Assembly (NCBI GenBank): GCA_015520985.1
Contig: WAOY01000193.1
Coordinates: 1-10,547 of the forward strand
Length of the DNA: 10,547 bases
Direction of reading: 5' to 3'
Source of the DNA: DHVE2 group archaeon
Lineage (GTDB): Archaea; Thermoplasmatota; Thermoplasmata; Thermoplasmatales; Aciduliprofundaceae
Shown here piece after piece: positions 1 to 4,822 of the stretch. The notes below the pieces were generated by a model. It was not told where the DNA came from, did not search any database, and worked only from the letters and a program-made list of their open reading frames with translations. Each line of letters opens with the position of its first letter. Position 1 is the stretch's first letter. The translations under genes and the position numbers were made by a program.

Positions 1-151
1 ACACGAATATCTCTTTCAATTCGCCCCTAACTTCTCGGCAGTAACAGCCACCCACAGGCGCTATAATGACGTAGATAGTTGCCAAAACAAAAAGCACCGC
101 AATTGCCACAGCGATCGCCAGAGCTATGATCGTGTACCACTTCATTTCCAT
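1..151 (-). CDS. Membrane-anchored C-x-C protein, N-terminal part (truncated by window edge)
   Basis: An open frame runs from an ATG at 151 (minus strand) off the left edge, giving 50 residues. The ATG overlaps the stop codon of the upstream pilin-like gene by one base (TGATG), a typical translational-coupling arrangement. The protein begins MEMKWYT, followed by one long hydrophobic segment (about residues 7-31), then APVGG and a C-Y-C motif at residues 36-38, then RGELKEIF. The layout matches its upstream neighbour, which has a short cytoplasmic tip, one N-terminal membrane segment, and C-P-C followed by QGKL. This is seen directly. I infer that the two are paralogous surface proteins anchored by the N-terminal helix and belonging to the pilus locus. 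No class III signal peptide (K/R-G-x-SPV) is visible, so prepilin-peptidase processing is not indicated. Function unknown; the rest of the protein lies outside the window. Confidence 0.7.
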   Translation of the reverse strand, partial: MEMKWYTIIALAIAVAIAVLFVLATIYVIIAPVGGCYCREVRGELKEIFV

Positions 152-609
152 CACCCCAGGTCCGCCGATAGATAGCCCGGATACCCTACTACCTCCAGGC
201 GCACGGAATACCCCTTCCGAAACCCGAGGATCTTTGAATGCACGATGAGGTAATCCCCGGTATCCCACCACGCCGTTCCCGTTCCAGTCGTAGATCGAAG
301 AGGAGTATAGTTGCCCAATCTCCAAACTCCAGCGGTTGAGTTGAACTTCAGATTGAACAGTTTCCCGGACAAATTGAGGGATATCTTTATGCTGCTCCAC
401 CGCTCCACCCGACGCGGGAACTCGAGGGATATGACGAATTTCACCGTGCGGATATCATCGGAGATGTGAAACTTCAGGAGCTTGCCCTGCATAGGTCCCA
501 CGCATGGACATGCACTTTCACCTTCCGTCATCACGTGCACAAGCACCGCGGATGTAATGGCTCCTCCGAATATCACAAGGGCGATAAGCAGAACCGATGT
601 CCTTCTCAT
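151..609 (-). CDS. Divergent pilin-like surface protein with C-x-C motif
   Basis: This 152-residue protein begins at an ATG at 609 behind a GGAGGCGAGGG ribosome-binding stretch. A longer frame opening at 690 would overlap the upstream gene and lacks a comparable site. It has an N-terminal hydrophobic segment (residues 6-27), then a C-P-C motif (C34, C36), then a beta-rich domain. The C-terminal half resembles the two upstream pilins: a TGDYLIV segment aligns with TGDQIVI of pilin 1, and a V-x-GY-x-G motif lies near the C-terminus as in both. It lacks the SPVIATILMV pilin N-terminus and the DxDxNG calcium loop; the equivalent stretch reads TGTGTAWWDTGD. Three N-x-S/T sequons occur (NLS, NST, NYT). 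I infer a minor or adaptor component of the same surface structure, made with the pilins as the third gene of the operon. It could instead be a secreted protein unrelated to filament assembly. Confidence 0.75.
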   Translation of the reverse strand: MRRTSVLLIALVIFGGAITSAVLVHVMTEGESACPCVGPMQGKLLKFHISDDIRTVKFVISLEFPRRVERWSSIKISLNLSGKLFNLKFNSTAGVWRLGNYTPLRSTTGTGTAWWDTGDYLIVHSKILGFRKGYSVRLEVVGYPGYLSADLG

Positions 610-640
610 TCCCTCGCCTCCCACAAAAAAAGAGGGAAAA

Positions 641-1162
641 TCAGAGTTGTATCTCGCCACCCATAGAAACTCCCTGATAGCCCACGACACTTATGTACAC
701 TTTATCACCTGAAACAAAAGGTGGTGGTTTGATAGTATCTGAAGCAACGTCGTCTACTACGTAGACCCAAAGAACGTCATGGTCTCCAAATTTCCCATCA
801 CCATCCAAATCTGTTAATTTTGCTTCAAAGTGCCATTTTCCATACTTAGTAGAATTTGACCATACGTCTCTCGATGCTACATATGTAAGTAATGTCACAT
901 TGTCTCCCTTCACTATTGTTATTTTAACATTCGATTTATCTGTGCTTTTGGGAATAGACATAGATATCGTGAAATTCAAACTGTATTTAAAAGATGTTCT
1001 GGGATCCTCTGTCAAAGTTGCAGTTAATCTCAAGGTACTTGTAGAACCACCACCTAAGACGTTTGTACCTATCATCACGTACAAAGTCGCTGCTAGCACT
1101 ATTGTAATTGCTACCATAAGTATCGTAGCAATAACTGGGCTTACACCCTCCTCGCGATCCAT
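641..1162 (-). CDS. Archaeal type IV pilin (second pilin, EF-hand-like loop)
   Basis: This 173-residue precursor carries the archaeal pilin N-terminus (Pilin_N/DUF1628-type). MDREEG is a charged leader, and SPVIATILMVAITIVLAATLYVM is the hydrophobic assembly helix. By family precedent a PibD/EppA-type peptidase would cut after G6. The ATG at 1162 is chosen because AGAGGTG sits six bases upstream; a GTG nine bases earlier lies inside that Shine-Dalgarno sequence. The outer domain contains a canonical 12-residue EF-hand-like loop with D118, D120, D122, G123 and D129, which suggests calcium binding. N-x-S/T sequons (NFT, NVT, NST) are possible N-glycosylation sites. It lies 51 nt downstream of the first pilin, apparently in the same operon. 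Its coding sequence is visibly richer in A+T than the rest of the window. Role inferred: structural subunit of an adhesion or surface pilus. Confidence 0.88.
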   Translation of the reverse strand: MDREEGVSPVIATILMVAITIVLAATLYVMIGTNVLGGGSTSTLRLTATLTEDPRTSFKYSLNFTISMSIPKSTDKSNVKITIVKGDNVTLLTYVASRDVWSNSTKYGKWHFEAKLTDLDGDGKFGDHDVLWVYVVDDVASDTIKPPPFVSGDKVYISVVGYQGVSMGGEIQL

Positions 1163-1213
1163 ATACAACACCTCTTTTTAAATAAAAAATTAGAGAAAAG
1201 ATGTCGCCGGAAA

Positions 1214-1693
1214 TCACGAGGGGATGTCTACCTGCGCATTTCCAGAATACCCAGTCACATAAAGAAGCACAGTTACGCCGCCAACCTTTCCAGTGGTAGA
1301 CGAAATCACTATCTGATCACCAGTACTCAGCTTTCCATTCCCATCAAGATCCAGTACACTAATCGAATATGTCATGCTTCCTATGGTTATGCTTCCTGAA
1401 CCATCGCTACCAAGTTGCGCCGTGCCAGTAGATGTACCGTTCTTTATGGTTATTTTCACCTTGTTAAAGTCGACACTGGAAGGGTTGCTCAGAGACACCT
1501 GCAAAGTCGCATGGTAGGCATCGCTGCTAGATGCTATGTAATTCAAGCCCGCCGACAACGGCGAATTAGACCCTGGTCCAAGCCCTGCGACCATTATGTA
1601 CACGGTCGCTGCCAGCACTACCGTAATCGCCACCATCAGGATGGTAGCGATCACGGGGCTCACGCCTTCTTCCTTCCCATATACCTTCTTCAT
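1214..1693 (-). CDS. Archaeal type IV pilin (first pilin, EF-hand-like loop)
   Basis: This 159-residue prepilin starts at the ATG at 1693, preceded by a GCAGGAGGAC ribosome-binding site about eight bases upstream. Longer in-frame starts would lengthen the leader without a better site. The leader MKKVYGKEEG is followed by VSPVIATILMVAITVVLAAT, the class III signal and assembly helix of archaeal pilins; cleavage after G10 is expected from the family. The rest is a Ser/Thr/Gly-rich beta domain with an EF-hand-like loop (D115, D117, N119, G120, D126) and a C-terminal V-T-GY-S-G motif shared with the next two genes. It is the first gene of the minus-strand pilin operon and probably the main subunit. 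The prepilin peptidase, assembly ATPase and membrane platform are not in this window. It could be an adhesion pilin or another archaeal T4P-type filament. It does not look like an archaellin, because it has the SPVI helix and no archaellum genes adjoin it. Confidence 0.9.
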   Translation of the reverse strand: MKKVYGKEEGVSPVIATILMVAITVVLAATVYIMVAGLGPGSNSPLSAGLNYIASSSDAYHATLQVSLSNPSSVDFNKVKITIKNGTSTGTAQLGSDGSGSITIGSMTYSISVLDLDGNGKLSTGDQIVISSTTGKVGGVTVLLYVTGYSGNAQVDIPS

Positions 1694-1742
1694 TTTTTCA
1701 GTCCTCCTGCCCACTTGGGGCATGTATATCATACATCAGGAC

Positions 1743-1752
1743 ATACTTAAAC
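1743..1752 (-). promoter_or_regulatory. TATA box of the pilin operon
   Basis: The minus strand reads CGAAAGGTTTAAGTATG. The TTTAAG core with purine-rich BRE-like bases before it is a good archaeal promoter. About 25 nt downstream puts the start of transcription near 1720, leaving a leader of about 27 nt that contains the GGAGG site of pilin 1. Unlike the other promoters in the window, this one therefore has a leadered message. Directly upstream lie two tandem AAATTTCCC copies, listed separately. Confidence 0.6.
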
Positions 1753-1757
1753 CTTTC

Positions 1758-1777
1758 GGGAAATTTCAGGGAAATTT
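1758..1777 (-). repeat. Tandem AAATTTCCC boxes upstream of the pilin promoter
   Basis: On the plus strand GGGAAATTT occurs at 1758-1766 and again at 1769-1777, an 11-bp period or one helical turn. On the minus strand the two copies sit immediately upstream of the BRE/TATA of the pilin operon. The position and helical phasing suggest a binding site for an activator of pilin expression. This is inference; the region is A+T-rich, so simple sequence bias is possible. Confidence 0.4.
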
Positions 1778-1883
1778 TGAATTTTTCATATTGACATTTG
1801 TTATCACGGCGCATATTTTTAATCGCTATAATTTTATTCAAAACTAAGCACACGCCTCCGAAACCCGAAGGGCCACGCAAAAA

Positions 1884-1893
1884 TCTTTAAATC
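1884..1893 (+). promoter_or_regulatory. TATA box of trkA-trkH
   Basis: TCTTTAAATC lies about 27 nt before the trkA ATG at 1916, which places the predicted transcription start at or within a few bases of the start codon, so the message is probably leaderless. No Shine-Dalgarno sequence precedes the ATG. The remaining intergenic DNA back to the pilin promoter (about 1780-1880) is A+T-rich, with further TATA-like stretches near 1810-1830, but holds no convincing gene. Confidence 0.6.
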
Positions 1894-1915
1894 CTCGTTC
1901 CCAATATCCACAGCC

Positions 1916-2566
1916 ATGTATATTATCGTCATCGGTGGTGGCAGGATTGGTGAGTACCTGGTGAACATGCTCATTGAGGAGGGTCACGACATAGCCCTTA
2001 TAGAGAAGGACCCGGAAAAGGCAAACCACATGGCGGAGAACTACGACATCCTTGTGATAAAGGGCGACGGGGGCGAGGCGAAATATCTCGAGGATGCGGG
2101 GATACACAAGGCGGACGTGCTCGTCGCCTGCACGGGAAGCGACCAGATAAACTTCGTGGCGTGCCAGCTGGCTAAGAGCACATACAACGTGCCGAAGGTC
2201 ATAGCGAGGACCACGAACCCCAGCAACAAAGCGCTGTACGAGAAGCTGGGCGTGGACGTGGTGGTGAGCACCACCGAGGCATCCGCGAAGGCAATCTACG
2301 CTGGAATCAAGGGCTTCTCCGCCGTGCTAACCTTCGGCGGGGATCTGGAACTCATACACGCCACCATCGGAAAGACCTCCCCGCTGGTGAACAGGAACAT
2401 AGAGGAGATACACATGCCCTGGGGGAGCATACTCGCTGCCATACTGCGCCAGGGAGAGATCATAGTTCCGGCGGAGGGGGTGAAGATAAAGGAAGGTGAC
2501 GAGGTGGTGATAATAAACAAGAAGGGCGTGGAGACGAAGGTTCGCGAACTCATCGCGGGAAAGTGA
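1916..2566 (+). CDS. trkA: TrkA-type potassium uptake regulatory subunit
   Basis: This 216-residue cytoplasmic protein has one RCK module. The N-terminal Rossmann fold (TrkA_N) has a G-G-G-R-I-G nucleotide loop (residues 7-12) and an acidic end to the second strand (E30-K-D). It is followed by a TrkA_C domain (about residues 135-214). At this length it is the single-RCK, KtrA-like form rather than the duplicated TrkA of about 450 residues in enterobacteria. Such proteins form rings that bind NAD(H) or ATP/ADP and gate the TrkH/KtrB channel. It is followed after only 4 nt by trkH, so the two are almost certainly co-transcribed and their products form one transporter. The ATG at 1916 begins directly at the first beta strand (MYIIVIGGG) and fits the leaderless promoter. 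Confidence 0.93.
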   Translation: MYIIVIGGGRIGEYLVNMLIEEGHDIALIEKDPEKANHMAENYDILVIKGDGGEAKYLEDAGIHKADVLVACTGSDQINFVACQLAKSTYNVPKVIARTTNPSNKALYEKLGVDVVVSTTEASAKAIYAGIKGFSAVLTFGGDLELIHATIGKTSPLVNRNIEEIHMPWGSILAAILRQGEIIVPAEGVKIKEGDEVVIINKKGVETKVRELIAGK

Positions 2567-2570
2567 GAGG

Positions 2571-3977
2571 ATGAACAAGACGTGGTACTTTGTGCTGAAA
2601 CTCGTCACGTACATAACGCCCTTCCTGGTATTCGACGCTGTTTACGCGCTGATAGTGGACCGGGACGTGATCCTCGCTCTCTCGTTCCTGTTCCCCGCCA
2701 TCTGGGTGCTATTCATCTGGACCATATTCATGAACTATCCTCCGCCAAGCAACCTCTCCCTGAGGGAATCCTTCAAGATCGCGGCCCTGGGCTGGCTCCT
2801 GATGTCCGTTGTCGGCGGGATACCCTACTTCCTCTCCGGGTACCTGAACCCCCTGGACTCGTGGTTCGAGAGCATGTCCGGGTTCACCGCAACGGGACTT
2901 ACGATGTTCCCCGACGTGGAATCTCTTCCCAGAAGTATACTCCTGTGGAGATCCCTGACCGAGTGGATAGGCGGCGTCGGGGTCATCGCCCTCTTCCTCT
3001 CCGTCATGTACCGCACAAGCCGCGTCGTGCAAACGCTGTACTTCGCGGAGGGGCGCAGCGACAAGACGGAGCCTACGATAATAGGCACCGTCAGAAAGAT
3101 CTGGCTCATATACCTCTTCTACACCCTCCTGTTCGCCTTCATCTTCTACATATTAGGTGCTCCGGCCTTCGACGCGATAAACATATCCATGACAGCCCTG
3201 GCAACGGGGGGATTCGCGGTGACCAACAACAGCATCGCCGCCTACCCGGTGGGAGTTGCGATAGCCATGATCTTCGCCATGGCCTTCGGAGGAATATCAT
3301 TTGTTTCGCACATAAACCTGTTCAAGGGCCGCGTCCGCGAATTTTTCTCCATAGAGGTCAAGGCGATGATTTTCATAGTCCTCTTTTCCATGCTCATATC
3401 CGTCCCTCACCTAATGAGCGTTATGGGGATGACCCTGGACTACGCGGTGCTAAACTCCAGCTTCCACATCGTATCAGCGCTCACGGGCACGGGGTTCAGT
3501 GTGAGCGACCTCGCGTCCATGACGGACTACGAGAAGACCATCCTCTCCCTCATGATGATATTCGGCGGCGCCTACGGTTCCACCTCCTCCGCTCTGAAGC
3601 TGATACGCGTGGTGGTCCTGTTCTACGGCATATTCTGGTACATAAAGGTCCGCCTCGCTCCGAGAAGCGCGGTAATACCCTTCAAGATCGGGAAGAAGGT
3701 CTTCGAGCCCACCGAGGTTCGCGACGTCTCGATATACACCACCACTTACCTCCTCTTCCTCCTGGTGGGCGCTATGATACTCATGCTCTACGGAAACTCG
3801 CTGGCGGATTCCATCTTCGAGGTGGCCAGCGCCGAGGGAAACGTGGGGCTCAGCGTGGGGATAACGTCGCCCCACATGCCCGTCGTGGAAAAGATCGTGC
3901 TCATCCTGGAGATGTGGTTCGGCCGCCTGGAGATATTCCCCGTTCTGATAATGCTCGCGGATATATTCAAGAGGTGA
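2571..3977 (+). CDS. trkH: TrkH family potassium uptake protein (membrane pore)
   Basis: This 468-residue integral membrane protein is the K+-translocating subunit, length normal for TrkH. The four pore loops of the SKT superfamily can be read in order, each with its filter glycine: TATGL (106-110), ATGGF (211-215), TGTGF (305-309) and EGNVGL (422-427). Other family landmarks are WIGGVGV (132-138), GGAYGSTSSALKLIR (332-346) and the C-terminal GRLEIFPVL (451-459). The gene starts 4 nt after the trkA stop; AAGTGAGAGG spans the junction and may serve as its ribosome-binding site. With TrkA it should form a regulated K+ uptake system, important for turgor and, in thermophiles, for high internal potassium. 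The gene is complete with no missing pore residue. A reading frame of similar length in another frame over this gene is a codon-bias shadow. Confidence 0.95.
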   Translation: MNKTWYFVLKLVTYITPFLVFDAVYALIVDRDVILALSFLFPAIWVLFIWTIFMNYPPPSNLSLRESFKIAALGWLLMSVVGGIPYFLSGYLNPLDSWFESMSGFTATGLTMFPDVESLPRSILLWRSLTEWIGGVGVIALFLSVMYRTSRVVQTLYFAEGRSDKTEPTIIGTVRKIWLIYLFYTLLFAFIFYILGAPAFDAINISMTALATGGFAVTNNSIAAYPVGVAIAMIFAMAFGGISFVSHINLFKGRVREFFSIEVKAMIFIVLFSMLISVPHLMSVMGMTLDYAVLNSSFHIVSALTGTGFSVSDLASMTDYEKTILSLMMIFGGAYGSTSSALKLIRVVVLFYGIFWYIKVRLAPRSAVIPFKIGKKVFEPTEVRDVSIYTTTYLLFLLVGAMILMLYGNSLADSIFEVASAEGNVGLSVGITSPHMPVVEKIVLILEMWFGRLEIFPVLIMLADIFKR

Positions 3978-3981
3978 TTAT

Positions 3982-4035
3982 CCCCCGGCATTAACAGCAC
4001 CTCTCATCCGTCGAGGTGCCTGACCCTGCCGGGGG
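3982..4035. repeat. Nested perfect inverted repeat (hairpin I)
   Basis: CCCCCGGCA (3982-3990) is exactly complementary to TGCCGGGGG (4027-4035). Inside it, GCACCTC (3997-4003) is exactly complementary to GAGGTGC (4013-4019). The internal loop has 6 and 7 unpaired bases and the end loop has 9. Two perfect concentric stems within 54 bases are seen directly. The structure starts 4 nt after the trkH stop, so it would also form in the trkH 3' UTR. Confidence 0.85.
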
Positions 4036-4043
4036 TTCTATGC

Positions 4044-4108
4044 GGCATCATCTGGCCCGCGCATCACGGTGCGATGACACATCGCCCTCCGCCGGGGGCC
4101 CTGATGCC
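4044..4108. repeat. Nested inverted repeat (hairpin II)
   Basis: GGCATCA (4044-4050) is complementary to TGATGCC (4102-4108), GGCCC (4054-4058) to GGGCC (4096-4100), and GCGATG (4071-4076) to CATCGC (4080-4085). The three stems are concentric, separated by internal loops of 3/1 and 12/10 bases. On the minus strand, a second TGATGC at 4066-4061 could also pair with the outer 5' arm, so the fold may have two alternatives. Confidence 0.6.
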
Positions 4109-4115
4109 ATCCCCA

Positions 4116-4138
4116 AGTATGGGTGCACACTAATAAAC
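4116..4138 (-). promoter_or_regulatory. Minus-strand promoter facing the hairpin region
   Basis: The minus strand reads GTTTATTAG (4138-4130) followed, after GT, by TGCACCCATACT (4127-4116). The first part is TATA-like and predicts initiation near 4108. The same 12-base element stands in nearly the same position behind the TATA box of the decarboxylase gene (9852-9841), with 2 versus 3 bases between box and element. The shared arrangement suggests a real promoter, perhaps with a common operator. The TATA sequence also overlaps the end of the neighbouring membrane-protein gene region (stop at 4141-4143). Confidence 0.45.
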
Positions 4139-4140
4139 TT

Positions 4141-4446
4141 TTACTCTAGAACCCCGAACCTGAGGAGGACCCTGCGGAGGTTCAGCATCGCGGGGAAGAA
4201 GAGCACTATTCCCAGGAGGAACACCGTTCCACCCACAATCATAAGCGCTCGGGAGCCGGTTAGGAAGTGAAGGCCTTCAAGGGCACCTCCGATGGATATC
4301 GCGATGAGCCCGTAGGATATCCACATAATCACCGAGGTTATCTCCTCCCGCGGGAGCCTCCTCTGGACAAGGAATACGCGTAAGAATACCAGGAGAACCG
4401 CCAGGGAGAGGGAGAGCATCAGGGCACCGCCGATCAGGTCCATCAT
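4141..4446 (-). CDS. Small three-helix membrane protein, unknown function
   Basis: This 101-residue protein is almost wholly hydrophobic, with membrane segments at about residues 4-27, 38-58 and 67-88. A basic loop VQRRLPREE follows the first segment and a basic tail LRRVLLRF ends the protein. The start overlaps the stop of the upstream gene (ATGA). Two adjacent ATG codons at 4446 and 4443 are both possible starts, and the choice changes only one residue. The tight overlap with a similarly sized three-helix protein suggests that the pair works together, for example as a two-component membrane complex. I do not recognise the family, and no catalytic or ligand motif is visible. It sits between trkAH and a zinc-type exporter, but that alone does not assign a role. 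Confidence 0.75.
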   Translation of the reverse strand: MMDLIGGALMLSLSLAVLLVFLRVFLVQRRLPREEITSVIMWISYGLIAISIGGALEGLHFLTGSRALMIVGGTVFLLGIVLFFPAMLNLRRVLLRFGVLE

Positions 4447-4754
4447 GTCCTACACTCCTGGATGGAGATAACAACGCCTATACCCTTCTTCCAGAACAGG
4501 TAAACGTCCAGCACTAGCAGGGAGTAGAGAAGGATGTCCACAAGCCAGAGGTACGGCACACCGAAGACAATCCTCAGGAAACCGTTCAGGGCCAGTAGGA
4601 ATATGAGGAAGGATGTGGATGAAACCAAGGCCACGAAGCTGTTCCACACCGTCTTCCTCCTCCTGATCCAGAGGTAGGCGATGAAGGTGAGCAGGCAGAG
4701 GGTCGCCGACACGGCAGAACCGATTGCTGTACCCATAATTCCCGCGTAATCCAT
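4443..4754 (-). CDS. Small three-helix membrane protein, unknown function (first of pair)
   Basis: This 103-residue protein starts at the ATG at 4754. I prefer this start because a TATA box at 4789-4782 predicts transcription from about 4757, and because longer in-frame starts (to 4841) would run into the preceding gene and add a polar, unlikely N-terminus. Membrane segments are at about residues 7-30, 37-59 and 65-88. A basic patch IRRRK (30-34) after the first helix suggests that this loop is cytoplasmic. The last residues are polar (SIQECRT). The stop overlaps the ATG of the next gene, so the two are translationally coupled. No family recognised. Confidence 0.75.
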   Translation of the reverse strand: MDYAGIMGTAIGSAVSATLCLLTFIAYLWIRRRKTVWNSFVALVSSTSFLIFLLALNGFLRIVFGVPYLWLVDILLYSLLVLDVYLFWKKGIGVVISIQECRT

Positions 4755-4781
4755 GGTCACGTGACTATATCCACCCTCGTG

Positions 4782-4790
4782 TATTTTAAT
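4782..4790 (-). promoter_or_regulatory. TATA box of the small membrane protein pair
   Basis: ATTAAAATA on the minus strand lies about 28-36 nt before the ATG at 4754, giving a near-leaderless message. A 7-bp inverted repeat (4796-4817) abuts its upstream side. Confidence 0.5.
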
Positions 4791-4795
4791 CTTTC

Positions 4796-4817
4796 CTCGC
4801 ATTTCACGGGATGCGAG
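4796..4817. repeat. Inverted repeat between CDF gene and next promoter
   Basis: CTCGCAT (4796-4802) is exactly complementary to ATGCGAG (4811-4817), with an 8-base loop. It begins a few bases beyond the stop of the cation-efflux gene (4823-4825) and ends next to the TATA box at 4790. It may be a terminator-like hairpin or an operator at the promoter of the small membrane proteins. No long U-tract follows, which weakens the terminator reading. Confidence 0.5.
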
Positions 4818-4822
4818 AAGAA

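Larger units (their letters stand above)
3978..4110 (-). ncRNA. Candidate small structured RNA, two nested hairpins
   Basis: This 133-nt stretch lies between convergent genes and folds well on paper. On the minus strand, from about 4108, hairpin II pairs 4108-4102 with 4050-4044 (7 bp) and 4100-4096 with 4058-4054 (5 bp), and has a 6-bp tip stem 4085-4080/4076-4071 closed by a 3-nt loop. Hairpin I pairs 4035-4027 with 3990-3982 (9 bp, perfect) and 4019-4013 with 4003-3997 (7 bp, perfect), with a 7/6-nt internal loop and a 9-nt end loop GACGGATGA. A TATA box on the same strand at 4138-4130 predicts a start close to 4108, the first base of hairpin II. Strand choice rests on that promoter and on the end loop, whose GA...UGA ends could form tandem sheared G-A pairs as in a kink-loop bound by L7Ae. 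No protein of plausible length is encoded: the ATG at 4110 gives only 20 codons. Alternatives are a bidirectional terminator or 3' UTR structure. Confidence 0.4.

Noticed and set aside
1171..1190. TTTATTTAAA as a TATA box for pilin 2
   Set aside because: It is only about 20 bases before the ATG, so transcription would begin inside the gene. A Shine-Dalgarno at the start fits co-transcription with pilin 1 better.
1698..1880. A 60-codon minus-strand frame in the pilin-trkA intergenic region
   Set aside because: It lies over the pilin promoter and has no ribosome-binding site; the product shows no feature beyond chance.
2582..3994. A 470-codon open frame on the plus strand, in a different frame from trkH
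   Set aside because: It overlaps the whole of trkH, which has all four pore motifs. The alternative product is rich in Arg, His and Pro with no domain, a shadow of biased third-position bases.
3982..4035. Hairpin I as an intrinsic terminator of trkH
   Set aside because: No U-tract follows on the plus strand, and archaeal termination relies on U-tracts rather than GC hairpins. A role in stabilising the 3' end remains possible.
4051..4110. A 20-codon leaderless frame starting at the ATG at 4110 on the minus strand
   Set aside because: Its position behind the TATA box is tempting, but the peptide is short and of low complexity and the same bases form the stem of hairpin II, which explains them better.
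4016..4270. An 84-codon plus-strand frame across the intergenic region and the small membrane protein gene
   Set aside because: No ribosome-binding site or promoter; the product is polar and basic, and it overlaps a gene whose product has clean membrane helices.
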